A stretch of 64,000 nt of DNA from Cyprinodon diabolis (taxonomy: Eukaryota > Chordata > Actinopteri > Cyprinodontiformes > Cyprinodontidae), in assembly GCA_030533445.1 (NCBI GenBank), contig CM060068.1, forward strand, positions 14,289,479 to 14,353,478. The letters run 5' to 3'. How positions within the stretch are numbered: position 1 is the first letter of the stretch; the number at the start of each line of letters is the position of its first letter. Made by a program: the position numbers and the translations under genes. Below the pieces are notes generated by a model that did not search any database, was not told where the DNA came from, and worked only from the letters and a program-made list of their open reading frames with translations. This document shows, one piece after another, positions 52,401-58,623 of the stretch.

Positions 52401-55400
52401 CTTGGTAGATGGCTAAGTTAGCCGTAAAATCAGAAACAACAGGAGACCAACACCAGCAGATGACATGGTTTTTCAGATTAATGGTGGAATGACATCACGC
52501 AACATAAATCGTGTGCCTCCCCAGCCCCCCTTCAGACTCTGGGATATTGATTTAGAATGCAAACTTTACTTTCATTTGAAAAGAGGACTTTGGTCCAGTT
52601 CTCTTCCCCCTCAGCCAAGATATTTGCAGGTTTTGTGTGGCTCTTGATGTGCTTACTCCATCCTCCGTCTAAACCTTGTGAAATCACTAAAATTCCTGTA
52701 CATACGTTGCTGGTTCTCTTTGTCTAACCAAATGTTTTCCTTTTTCCCAACCTTGAACACTTTTTCTTGGATACTGCACAGCATGAACAACCAGCTTCTT
52801 TAGCATTGAGCTTTTGTTGCTTATTCCTTATGTTGTGGTCTAAATTATTGTTTTATGGATGTCTGTTTTTTTTTCAATGAATGTCTTCACGCCTGTATAC
52901 TTTTTCATGACATTCTATTTTTTTTCGCAAGAAGTATCTTCATTGTCAAACCATACAAAGCTGAAAATGCTGAAAGAAAAACCATGACTATTCTGTTATT
53001 TCCTGATTTGAAAAGGTGTTCAAACTTTACTCTGTAATAGCTCATCTTTTTTTTAAATCTTCTGAACCATAAGGCAGAGATGCTCATTGTGAATATGCAA
53101 ATTAACCGTGAAAGTGGATTAGTAAAACAAGTTGCCACAAAATCACAGGAAAGTATTTCAAATCTGATTCTACTGAAATTACTTCATCTAACCGGTTTAT
53201 ATAGTGTATGGAAATCCCACATACTTGCCACTGAGGATATCTTGCTTTAGCTGTAACACAAAAAGGTATCTGAAAGAAGAGGAACACAGAGCGGTGAAAT
53301 ACATCAATGGATGGTCTAAAAAAAAAACAGATTTGATTAAGGTGATAACCATTTTAGCTAAAATAATATCTGGGAACATTGATTCAAAGGTTTGGATAAG
53401 GAATTCAGGAGAAAAAATAATTCTGCAACTGTGAGTTATTGTGATCTCTAAAGAATGCAAGAGAAAAAAAGCAGAAGGACACAAAGAAAAAAGAACCGGT
53501 GACAGAAAGGACACAAGGACGGAATGAGGACAATATACAAAAAATTAGGGATGCACGATATTTGGATTTTGGCCGATATCCCATATGCCGATACTTTAAA
53601 ACTCATGTAGCCGATAACCAATATCAATACTGATGTTAAAGCTGGACAAAAATAAGTAGTCATTGAAAATAGCAGTTTTGTTATCCATTTCTGACACTTT
53701 GAAAAATAATATACTGAAATATATTTTCATATGCTGATATCAAATTGATTTTTAAAAACGCGGTATCGATCTAATTTACTTTCAAAATCTCGTGAAATTT
53801 CATCGTTCTGTTACAAACTCGTGATATTTTGCAAACTTGTGAGATTTTGTTAGTAAAATAGATCGATACCGCGTCAATATATCAACATATAAAAATATGG
53901 CAAAATTTCGTGGATTTTCGGGGGAATTTCATAGCATAACAATGACATATAGCAATATTTCATTAGTAAAGAGATTGATATGGTGTTTTTAAATGGCAAT
54001 ATATCAGCATATGAAGATATTGTGATATTTTAATGTATCAATATTTTTTCCCTCGTCTTTAGAAGTTTTTAAGTCTGTAAAAAAGAAGTTTTTGAGGAAG
54101 AAGTAGTATTTTTTTTTTTTTTTTTGACTTTAGAAACTCAGAAGCTGATCAAATATCGGGTTAAATATCGGTGGAGAGGCCGATGTCCGATATTCAGTTT
54201 TAAGGCCGATACAGGCCGATACCGATAGGGGGGCGATTATATCGTGCATCCCTACAAAAAATGAACCAAAGTATTAAAAAAGGGTACAGGAGAGTACAGG
54301 AGACAAAATAGGAATGCAAGAGGGAATGATACAAAAAAGAAAGTAAGAAAAACTGAAAGAAAGACGGACTCAAATAAGGTGGCAGAATTTCATAAAATCC
54401 TGAATTTAAAGAACTCTGTGGGAACCATTTGATTCATGTTCTTCTTACAAATTATTCACACTTTGATAGACAGATTGTCAAAATGATGACAGGTGGGGAG
54501 TGACTGGGGTAAAATGTATACAAGAGAAACAAAGGAACATATAGAAAATGTTAGCATCTGTCATTATAATCTGTATTTCTTAGTGGAACTAAGTGTTAAT
54601 TGGTCAGGAATACAAATCGGTTTAACATGGAGTTAGCAGCAGAATACGCATCTTCAGCCAACTTATCGTGCTTACTTCATAACCGTTCACAAAGGCAATG
54701 ATGCAAACCACCTTAGATGTATAAATCACTAAAGGAGTGTGTTCTTTGGCCTATTGGTGCATCCATCCATCCTGCCTCATCACAGTTAAAGTTGCAACAA
54801 TAACATATTATTGAGGGAATCCTAGAGCAATACAGCCCAGTTTATTCAGGGGGGAGTTCATTCATTAGCAGGTTAGCTCCTTCTGCCGTTCTGGGTCCCT
54901 CCTGGGTCTCCTCCCAGTGGGATGTGTAGTTGAAGTCTACATAGGGAGGAGCTGAGGAAGGCTGGTAGTTATCTGATGAGTTTACACCCAAGCTGTCTTT
55001 AATTAATCTACAAGTTGGAGTTTAGCCAATCTGCAGATGAAGCTCATTTCAACTTTGATCTGATACCTGCTTCCTTCCATATTTAACAGAGGATCAGAAG
55101 GTCTTTTTCTTTTTAAGTCCCACTGTTTAACCTCCATGTATGAAGGGTTCCTTTGAGCTGCCAGCTCAACTTACCTGGTGAGTTCTTCATGGAGGTTGTT
55201 TGGTTCTGAAGAGTAGAATTTGACTCTCATGTGAAGGCAGTATGGTGGACCAACTTTATTAAAACAGAGCAAAGAATACGCTAAGTGAAAGTCATAGAGT
55301 AATAACCAGACAAATATCTTTCTAGAATCAAAGCAAACTGAATGCTTCAGTAAAACTTACTTTTCACTTGCTTTTTGATACTTTTTGTGACATCGAGCCA

Positions 55401-58400
55401 ATGCTGCAACAACAAACAGGATAACAGATTATAGGAACCATAACAAATAATAGAGTAAACAATGTTCAGCTGAAAAAAGAGGAGCTTCTAAATATAGTCC
55501 ACATATTTTCAGTAAAGATAAGTTCTAGGCATTGGAAAGGCTTTCACATAAGGAACATTTTTAAAACCATTTTGATCTGGATTTGGGATCAGTGAAACTT
55601 GGACACAACTGGGAATGCAGCCATCTCTCCCTGGTTATTCTCAATGTACTGGTAGAAATGGTGAAACAGACCCTCAGCATTAAGATTAGGCCACTTTTCG
55701 CAAATGGTCTCAGGATTGAAGCCCCGATTTTGACTCCTCCCCTGTGGCCAAACTACTCTTTATCTCAGTGGACCATAAAACTTGGATTGAGAATGCTTTT
55801 GGCTCATATATATTAACAGCTAGAAATCACAACTGATTAAGTAGTTCTCTATTTTAGACCAGATGCTGTTTTCCTTACCACCACTGCCAGCCCAGTTTAT
55901 GACAGTATTGAGCTTTGGCTATTCCTACTTTGCAGTTTCAACAGGAAAGAAATAAACCAGAGCCATCTAATCAGTTCTAGAAAGGATAAAAAAGATTCAA
56001 ATTATGCTTAAGGAAATCTCCTGGCCTCAAACTTTAGCCTTAAAAAAAACTTAAGGACTTGATCAAGCATTTTCTATCATTCCACACTCTAAAATAAGTA
56101 ATAAAAGTATGTTTGATTCATGGTGATATCTTATTGGGTCAAGATCAGTACCAAAAATGTGTATGTCAGAGCCTTTAACATTACATTGTTATTAAACTAA
56201 TTGTTGAGCTGTCCTACTATTACTGCTAATGGGTGATGACTAGGGGTGGGTATTGGTAAAGAAGTCATTCGATTCAAATCACGATTCACATGCCACGATG
56301 CGATTCTATCACGATGCATCATGATACTTGAAATATTGCAATGCATTGCGATATTTTCACTGAACACTGTAAGAAAAGGATACAGCCATTACCAGTGGCT
56401 GACTGGCTGGCTATGATCTGGACAGTGTCTTCAATTGATACATAACTGAAAGCAACTGAATTCATACATAGCTGTATTTATTGAAATGACTTTTGGAGGT
56501 GTTGCCAGGAAATAAAATACTGGACAGAAATATTACTATTACTGTTTTGGACACACTAACAAAAAGATCTTAGGATTCATCAAACTTAAAATAACAAAAT
56601 AAGGATAATCAGTGCCGTTTACATGGCCTCAGTGGTCCTTTAAACCAATTAAATGAAAACATTCAAATGTATATTTCCCCTTTTGCAAATGACGTGCATC
56701 ATATCAATTTCGTTTTTACCTTCTTTGTTTTTAAAGCCAAAATGCATCCAAGCATCTGACTTGAAATGTGATGGAGCTGGGGGGCGAATTTTCTCAGTCT
56801 CCTCCATATTTTGTTTACGAATGACTCGTCTCAGTATCCCGCGGCCGGACATGCTTGTGACACAAAGCAGCGAGCGTCAACACATCCGCAGCGACATCTG
56901 CTGGACTGGAAGTTGTATTCCACTTGATTTGGCTGATGTGCGCCAACCATTAATGTATTTTATTTGTTCATTTTATTTTTTTAATTATCGATTCTTGCCT
57001 TCAAGAGTCGATGCAGTAGATCACAAAAATTAGAATCGCGATGCATCGCCATGACGATTATTTTGCACACCCTTCGTGATGACTAGTAGGAACTCGGGCG
57101 CATTGCTGTCCCTAAGGGTAAGGTGTACAAATTGAACTTTGTTTATTTGCTGTTGGAGTTGCAGCCCTCCACTGTGGCAGAAATCTACCTGAATTTGGCC
57201 ACTAGTGGGGCAAATTTCCATGACAACTTGCTTTGCTAGTTGATAATCTTCTTATAGCCAGATTGCTTTTAAACTTGCTTATCATAGCTTCTCATGATAG
57301 AATTGATTCCCTAGTAGCTACCCAATGACTATTGCTGCTTTTCTCAATCATCTATTAAATGGGTTGGAAAGGGCAATTTCTGTAAAATTTTTAAAGAAAT
57401 AAATAATAGGAATGGTATTATAGTTTATTTAATTTTAATATTCCACATTTTTTTTTATAATATATATATATTATTTGGTTTAGGTAAAACTATATTTGTA
57501 GACTGTTAATGAAATGTGGTCAATAGCTGGAGAACTACAAAACTTTGTAGAAAAAATAAACCTTTTGATGGCACAAAAAAATATTTTTTCGAAAAAGGAT
57601 TCCAAAAAGATGCTTGCACAAATGCATGAGACGCTTTTAGCAAGATACCTGTGAATGAAAAAACAAAATGCAAAGCTGCTTCTACAGAGGGGGTCAGGAA
57701 GTACTGGCCATGTGTTTTTGTTTATAACTTTGAATAAAATGAGAGGAACACATTCATTTTCTTTAAACTCGTTTAACAACAAATCAGCCTTAACCCTAGA
57801 ATAAAAAAAGAAATAAAAATTCACTTATTTTTCAAGCCAGTTCAAAGCTGGGAAAATAAGGCTCAACAACTAAAAGAAAAGTGAGCTGATATTTTGGTTG
57901 TTCTGGGGCTCTTAGAGGGACAGACGCAGGAGATGGAGTCATGGTTTTGTGTAACCAAGTTAAGTGAAAACAGCATGAAAGACGCAGGCTAAGACTGATA
58001 ACTGAGGAACTTGCAGAGTTTCTAGTTTCCTCTCCCCCACATTCCTCATTACATCCCTCCCTCTCCCACACTCCCTCAACTTAAACATCCTCTCTCCACC
58101 CTTATCCTGCATTCATCTCTCCTTCCACCACCTCACTGGGCTTTCTAGAGTTTCTGTGGAAGGAACAGGGTCACAGACATAAAACAGTTTGTGTAACGGG
58201 CAGCGTAACGGCCAGCCATGACAAATCTCTCTTAACCAATCCCCTTAAACCTTTCACTGAGAGGGAAGAGGATTAAACCATTGTACAGATGAGCAAATGA
58301 TTTGGAAAGAAATCAAATGTCTGACTAAGAAACGCTGCAGTAAGTGGCAAAGGTGATATTAATAACACAACTGTTAATAATATTGGATATTTCTGTTAAC

Positions 58401-58623
58401 AGTTCATCCTTTTTTCTTGAATTGAAGCCGATCCCTCTAAACAAAATAATATACACATGCCTTCGTTGCTTCACAAATCAGGTTATATAAAATATAGCTG
58501 ATGAATGACAGTTCTTACCGGAACCTGTGCCGAGTCCATGAAGCGTAGCCCAAAATAGTCTTTCTCTACTATGTCCAAATGGTACATGATCTGTTCGAAT
58601 AGTTCTTCACCTTTGGCTTTTTT
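24253..58623 (-). CDS. epb41l5: epb41l5 (FERM-domain protein, band 4.1-like 5), 23 coding exons, 5' end outside window
   Basis: Exons in transcript order: 58519-58623, 55361-55403, 55175-55253, 53225-53269, 51829-51881, 49001-49121, 48744-48831, 48567-48655, 48404-48473, 45685-45854, 44911-45017, 43891-43909, 43376-43421, 43105-43223, 33667-33818, 32957-33054, 32747-32881, 30406-30473, 27636-27711, 25772-25852, 25572-25634, 25311-25453, 24253-24322. They total 2040 nt: 679 codons plus TGA. Every junction keeps frame. Seen: a FERM domain (residues about 1-287 of this partial product), a FERM-adjacent segment (288-330), then a long low-complexity tail. Known: EPB41L5/Yurt/Mosaic eyes is a cortical adaptor that binds Crumbs-type membrane proteins, limits apical membrane growth, and acts in epithelial-mesenchymal transition and adhesion. 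Motifs such as [23 protein letters not shown] and the LLTTEL end separate it from EPB41L4A/L4B. The roughly 60 N-terminal residues, promoter and 5' UTR are missing, presumably beyond 64000. Exon boundaries are inferred from splice consensus and remembered human EPB41L5 protein. Confidence 0.95.
24398..24690 (-). repeat. teleost LINE/SINE-type 3' repeat, copy 1
   Basis: Minus-strand copy of the repeat at 37430-37750: AATTGGAGCTATAGA, CAGTGGAGAGGAAAAACTC complement and GAGGTTTCTTCCTG blocks all match. Lies in the last epb41l5 intron. Confidence 0.7.
25311..25453 (-). CDS. epb41l5: epb41l5 exon: penultimate coding exon
   Basis: 143 nt encoding [47 protein letters not shown] plus AG. Acceptor TGATGCAG, donor GTAAAT. 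Its phase-2 end is needed to put the last exon in the frame ending LLTTEL. Confidence 0.88.
25572..25634 (-). CDS. epb41l5: epb41l5 exon: C-terminal tail (ITPRWI)
   Basis: 63 nt, phase 0, encoding [20 protein letters not shown] and a final Ala. Acceptor TTTTCCAG, donor GTGAGT. ITPRWI.P is a conserved tail motif of vertebrate EPB41L5. Confidence 0.92.
25772..25852 (-). CDS. epb41l5: epb41l5 exon: C-terminal tail
   Basis: 81 nt, phase 0, encoding [20 protein letters not shown] then FTEPIPQ. Acceptor ATGCAG, donor GTAAGT. The .NLIDxT.P.PQ motif corresponds to a human stretch ahead of ITPRWI. Confidence 0.88.
25875..27125. mobile_element. outer MITE with TTAAAGG..CCTTTAA ends
   Basis: TTAAAGGCACACTATGCAAC at 25875 and GTTGCATAGTGTACCTTTAA ending at 27125 are inverted, 19 of 20. 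A common fish MITE type; superfamily not assigned (TTAA may be the target duplication). It is split by the Harbinger-like insertion at 26146-26967. Entirely intronic. Confidence 0.75.
26146..26967. mobile_element. Harbinger-like MITE nested inside another MITE
   Basis: TGCTACGTTCACACTGGACG at the left and its inverted counterpart CGTCTGGTGTGAACGCAGCA at the right (about 17 of 20), flanked by TTA (26143-26145, 26968-26970), the 3-bp duplication of PIF/Harbinger elements. GC-rich, CpG-rich interior with GCTGCT/GACGCGC repeats. The open frames here are not genes. Confidence 0.75.
27636..27711 (-). CDS. epb41l5: epb41l5 exon: C-terminal tail
   Basis: 76 nt encoding [20 protein letters not shown] then EGLAPK. 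Acceptor CTTCTTCAG, donor GTAACT. Acidic/proline mix, probably disordered. Confidence 0.85.
28283..28420. repeat. degenerate (ATGG)n simple repeat
   Basis: Repeated GATGGATGG/AATGGATGG words across about 140 bp in an epb41l5 intron; its minus-strand frame is an artefact of the repeat. Confidence 0.75.
28430..30405. other. epb41l5 intron sequence without recognised elements
   Basis: A 122-codon minus-strand frame at 28620-28988 ends in a hydrophobic stretch, but has no family resemblance and does not fit the splice phases. Nothing else recognised. Confidence 0.5.
30406..30473 (-). CDS. epb41l5: epb41l5 exon: C-terminal tail
   Basis: 68 nt encoding [20 protein letters not shown] then SA plus two bases. 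Acceptor CTATGCAG, donor GTATGT. Weakly conserved; placed by phase and splice sites between two recognisable exons. Confidence 0.85.
31180..31435 (+). mobile_element. tRNA-derived SINE
   Basis: Head GGGGGCCTAGTGGTTAGGGC (A-box-like) and GAGGTTCTGAGTTTGAGCCC (B-box-like) about 40 bp apart, followed by the body CTCTGAGCAAGACCCTTAAC..CACACTGCTCCCC and an AT-rich tail. The body is shared with 46262-46365. Confidence 0.75.
32270..32715 (-). pseudogene. LINE 3' fragment (RT C-terminus plus UTR)
   Basis: Minus strand encodes [40 protein letters not shown] and [11 protein letters not shown], then a UTR with GCACTTTGAGATTTGAAGTC and an ATT-repeat tail at 32282. Typical L2/Rex1-like fish LINE end. It lies in the intron immediately downstream of exon 32747-32881, 32 bp from its donor. 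Confidence 0.8.
32747..32881 (-). CDS. epb41l5: epb41l5 exon: C-terminal tail ([11 protein letters not shown])
   Basis: 135 nt, phase 0 both ends, 45 residues: [45 protein letters not shown]. Acceptor TTTTTCTAG, donor [17 protein letters not shown] is identical to the human tail as I remember it, so this is one of the best-conserved non-FERM blocks. Confidence 0.94.
32957..33054 (-). CDS. epb41l5: epb41l5 exon: C-terminal tail (LKQLE segment)
   Basis: 98 nt encoding [20 protein letters not shown] then [13 protein letters not shown]. Acceptor TCTTCAG, donor GTGAAG. LKQLExE...SPR.N.xVN.N is the corresponding human stretch. The short helical motif [10 protein letters not shown] may form a coiled coil. 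Confidence 0.92.
33141..33174. repeat. (TA)n microsatellite
   Basis: TATATA run, about 86 bp upstream of the acceptor of exon 32957-33054 on the coding strand. Confidence 0.95.
33240..33380. repeat. dispersed repeat shared with 11518-11630
   Basis: Shares CATGGTGCAAAAAA, AGCA(T/C)TAA.ATATATAT and G.(C/T)ACAAAT(G/A)TG-type words, in the same order and orientation, with 11518-11630, next to the LINE fragment there. Probably a LINE 3' UTR. Confidence 0.4.
33667..33818 (-). CDS. epb41l5: epb41l5 exon: long-isoform C-terminal tail
   Basis: 152 nt encoding [20 protein letters not shown], then [20 protein letters not shown] and [11 protein letters not shown]. Acceptor TATCTGCAG, donor GTAAGA. SPDLxExxIxDVxxA matches the human long-isoform tail. 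Ala-rich and probably disordered. Confidence 0.9.
37430..37750 (+). repeat. teleost LINE/SINE-type 3' repeat, copy 2
   Basis: Blocks GGTTCTGTTGGAGGTTTCTT, CTCTCCACTGTTGCTACAAG and GTTGTGAATTGGAGCTATAG, ending in AATTGAATTG-type tail. Same family as 24398-24690, opposite orientation. A small remnant (CAGGTTCTGCTTGAGGTTTC) also lies at 2525. Confidence 0.7.
40395..40625 (-). pseudogene. degraded Tc1 transposase relic
   Basis: Plus-strand words AACACCATAGTCATTGAACC and GGCACCAAAGTCCTGCTAGA are complementary to the block around the second catalytic Asp of the Tc1 family (compare CAGGACTTGGCACCTGC at 1585). No long frame remains. Confidence 0.6.
40690..40826 (+). repeat. LINE 3' end with ATCTA tail
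   Basis: GTGAATTTCTCTGCTGTGAG, ATCAATAAAG, then TCATCTAATCTAATATAATC: a 3' terminus and short tandem tail of a fish L2-type LINE. Confidence 0.65.
41367..41919. mobile_element. hAT (Charlie-like) MITE
   Basis: Ends CAGAGGTGTCCAAAG and CTTTGGACACACCTG are inverted, 14 of 15, flanked by TTCTAGAG (41359-41366) and GTCTAGAG (41920-41927), 7 of 8. The interior includes CATCTAGTGGTC and GGGGGTC words common in vertebrate Charlie-type elements. The 102-codon minus frame across it is not a gene. Confidence 0.82.
42542..42563. repeat. T9-G13 homopolymer tract
   Basis: Nine T then thirteen G; in the epb41l5 pre-mRNA this reads C13-A9. Prone to assembly error. Confidence 0.9.
43105..43223 (-). CDS. 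epb41l5: epb41l5 exon: proline-rich linker, before the 9.3-kb intron
   Basis: 119 nt encoding [20 protein letters not shown] then [19 protein letters not shown]. Acceptor TTCAG, donor GTTAGT. The IEIExLPxSPG motif matches the human protein. Reading through the donor stops four codons later, so retention would give a short FERM-only product. Confidence 0.88.
43376..43421 (-). CDS. epb41l5: epb41l5 exon: linker after FA domain (46 nt)
   Basis: 46 nt encoding (E)[15 protein letters not shown]. Acceptor CTCTCAG, donor GTGAGA. A GTAATG inside the exon, after TTCAG, could act as an alternative donor. Ser/Asn-rich, as in the human linker at this point. Confidence 0.8.
43891..43909 (-). CDS. epb41l5: epb41l5 microexon (19 nt)
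   Basis: 19 nt encoding the GQLHPQ stretch between flanking split codons. Acceptor TTTTACAG and donor GTAAGT are both strong. Skipping it would shift frame, so it either is constitutive or marks a truncating splice choice. Divergent linker sequence makes homology weak; support comes from phase and splice sites. Confidence 0.75.
44911..45017 (-). CDS. epb41l5: epb41l5 exon: FERM-adjacent (FA) domain
   Basis: 107 nt encoding [20 protein letters not shown] then [16 protein letters not shown]. Acceptor ACCAG, donor GTGACA. The basic Ser-rich stretch [17 protein letters not shown] contains consensus basophilic-kinase sites (R-R-x-S). In 4.1 proteins the FA segment is a known phosphoregulatory region; any regulation here is inferred. 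Confidence 0.97.
45685..45854 (-). CDS. epb41l5: epb41l5 exon: end of F3 and start of the FERM-adjacent region
   Basis: 170 nt, the largest exon. It encodes [20 protein letters not shown], then [20 protein letters not shown], then [16 protein letters not shown]. Acceptor TTTCAG, donor GTAACA. The [15 protein letters not shown] motif is the terminal F3 helix of 4.1 proteins. GPVQK...RSGFIR.GSRFRYSG separates EPB41L5 from EPB41L4B. Confidence 0.97.
46262..46405 (+). repeat. SINE 3' fragment with (ATT)n tail
   Basis: CACTGTATGCTCCCCAGGTG, CCACACAATGGCAGCACACT and GGGGATGGGTTAAATGCAGA match the body of the SINE at 31180-31435; then AGATCAATAAAGTTCAATT and an ATT repeat (46368-46405). Confidence 0.72.
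47219..47284. repeat. GT / GGGA / G13 simple-sequence cluster
   Basis: Short (GT)n, then GGGAGGGAGGGAGAGAGA and thirteen G residues ending 47284. Four closely spaced G runs give quadruplex potential on the plus (non-template for epb41l5) strand. Confidence 0.9.
48404..48473 (-). CDS. epb41l5: epb41l5 exon: F3 lobe
   Basis: 70 nt encoding [20 protein letters not shown] then DDQ, completing the split Trp codon. Acceptor TTGAAG after a T-rich tract, donor GTGAAA. These are PH/PTB-like F3 beta strands. Confidence 0.94.
48567..48655 (-). CDS. epb41l5: epb41l5 exon: F3 lobe, followed by a GC splice donor
   Basis: 89 nt encoding [20 protein letters not shown] then GQTKIGLFF and two bases (TG) of Trp. 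Acceptor CTAG. The next intron appears to start GCACGT rather than GT. Using that GC donor gives FFWPKIT, which matches the family exactly, whereas nearby GT dinucleotides add residues or break the frame. Confidence 0.9.
48744..48831 (-). CDS. epb41l5: epb41l5 exon: F2-F3 junction
   Basis: 88 nt encoding [20 protein letters not shown] then [10 protein letters not shown]. Acceptor TTTGTCAG, donor GTAAAT. Three short introns (169, 88 and 93 nt) surround this and the following exons, making a compact cluster at 48.4-49.1 kb. Confidence 0.95.
49001..49121 (-). CDS. epb41l5: epb41l5 exon: F2 lobe, C-terminal helices
   Basis: 121 nt encoding [19 protein letters not shown] then [20 protein letters not shown] and CR. 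Acceptor TTTTTTAG, donor GTAGGT. This is the helical end of F2. The run [16 protein letters not shown] is characteristic of the L5 paralogue. Confidence 0.95.
51163..51300 (+). repeat. teleost interspersed repeat (CTTATATAGTGCT family), decayed copy
   Basis: CACTTATATAGTGCTTTGTT, GTTTTACATTCAGTCATTCA and a GTGATGCTGGCAGGC block align with the layout of 6085-6370. Confidence 0.5.
51829..51881 (-). CDS. epb41l5: epb41l5 exon: F2 lobe
   Basis: 53 nt encoding (K)[17 protein letters not shown]. Acceptor TTTTTAG, donor GTAAGT. It leaves one G that pairs with CT of the next exon to give Ala. Confidence 0.95.
52195..52870 (-). pseudogene. degraded Tc1 element, same family group as 555-2170
   Basis: Plus-strand CCAACACCAGCAGATGACAT (52449) is the exact complement of codons in the intact transposase (ATGTCATCTGCTGGTGTTGG, 1450-1469). 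Also GGTTCAGCTCAGGCCAGTTT, GCCAATCAAGCAGAC and GGACAGATGCCAAGTGCTGG fit the region on the other side of the second Asp. Many indels; ends not resolved. Confidence 0.7.
53225..53269 (-). CDS. epb41l5: epb41l5 exon: start of F2 lobe
   Basis: 45 nt encoding [16 protein letters not shown] across split end codons. Acceptor TTTCAG, donor GTATGT. The [11 protein letters not shown] motif marks the start of the acyl-CoA-binding-protein-like F2 lobe. Confidence 0.95.
53546..54254. mobile_element. hAT-type MITE with perfect 8-bp duplication
   Basis: TAGGGATGCACGATAT and its inverse ATATCGTGCATCCCTA form the ends. CAAAAAAT occurs exactly at 53538-53545 and 54255-54262. Subterminal GGCCGATA/TATCGGCC words recur at both ends, as hAT transposase-binding repeats often do. 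No coding capacity. Confidence 0.88.
53758..53874. repeat. internal palindrome of the hAT MITE
   Basis: Arms 53758-53780 (ACGCGGTATCGATCTAATTT..) and 53852-53874 are inverted, 22 of 23, with a 71-nt loop that is itself partly mirrored (AAAATCTCGTG / CTTGTGAGATTTT). Confidence 0.85.
55175..55253 (-). CDS. epb41l5: epb41l5 exon: F1 to F2 transition
   Basis: 79 nt encoding [20 protein letters not shown] then HEELT, with split codons at both ends (Ile start, Arg end). Acceptor AATAAAG lacks a strong pyrimidine tract; donor GTAAGT. The intron to the next upstream exon is only 107 nt. Confidence 0.94.
55361..55403 (-). CDS. epb41l5: epb41l5 exon: F1 lobe (HWLD segment)
   Basis: 43 nt starting in phase 0: [14 protein letters not shown] plus the first base of Ile. 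Acceptor GTTGCAG, donor GTAAGT. The HWLD..KSIKKQ motif is typical of F1 in 4.1-family proteins. Confidence 0.95.
56241..57075 (-). mobile_element. hAT deletion derivative carrying the start of a BED-finger transposase
   Basis: Begins TAGGGGTGGGTA and ends (inverse) GAAGGGTGTGCA, about 9 of 12. Exact duplication GTGATGAC at 56233-56240 and 57076-57083. Subterminal ATCGATTC/GAATCGCGATGCATCG words near both ends. The minus-strand remnant inside is given separately. Confidence 0.85.
56649..56852 (-). pseudogene. N-terminus of a hAT (ZBED-like) transposase, truncated
   Basis: 67 residues reading inward from the right end of the element: [60 protein letters not shown]. HFKSDxWxxFGF followed by a Cys at the expected spacing is the start of a BED zinc finger. 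The second Cys of the C-x2-C pair appears lost (CKRG), and the frame stops before the His pair. Catalytic domain absent, so it cannot move itself. Confidence 0.7.
58519..58623 (-). CDS. epb41l5: epb41l5 exon: FERM F1 lobe (first exon in window)
   Basis: 105 nt, phase 0 at both ends, 35 residues starting [20 protein letters not shown] and ending FMDSAQVP. Acceptor is CAG before the AAAAAAGCC start; donor is GTAAGA. By memory this matches human EPB41L5 from about residue 61, in the ubiquitin-like F1 lobe. It is the most 5' coding exon I can find. The 5.4 kb upstream to the window edge holds no match to the expected N-terminus. Confidence 0.95.

Noticed and set aside
56653..57033. 126-codon plus-strand frame
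   Set aside because: Shadow of the minus-strand BED-finger remnant and the subterminal repeats of the hAT element.
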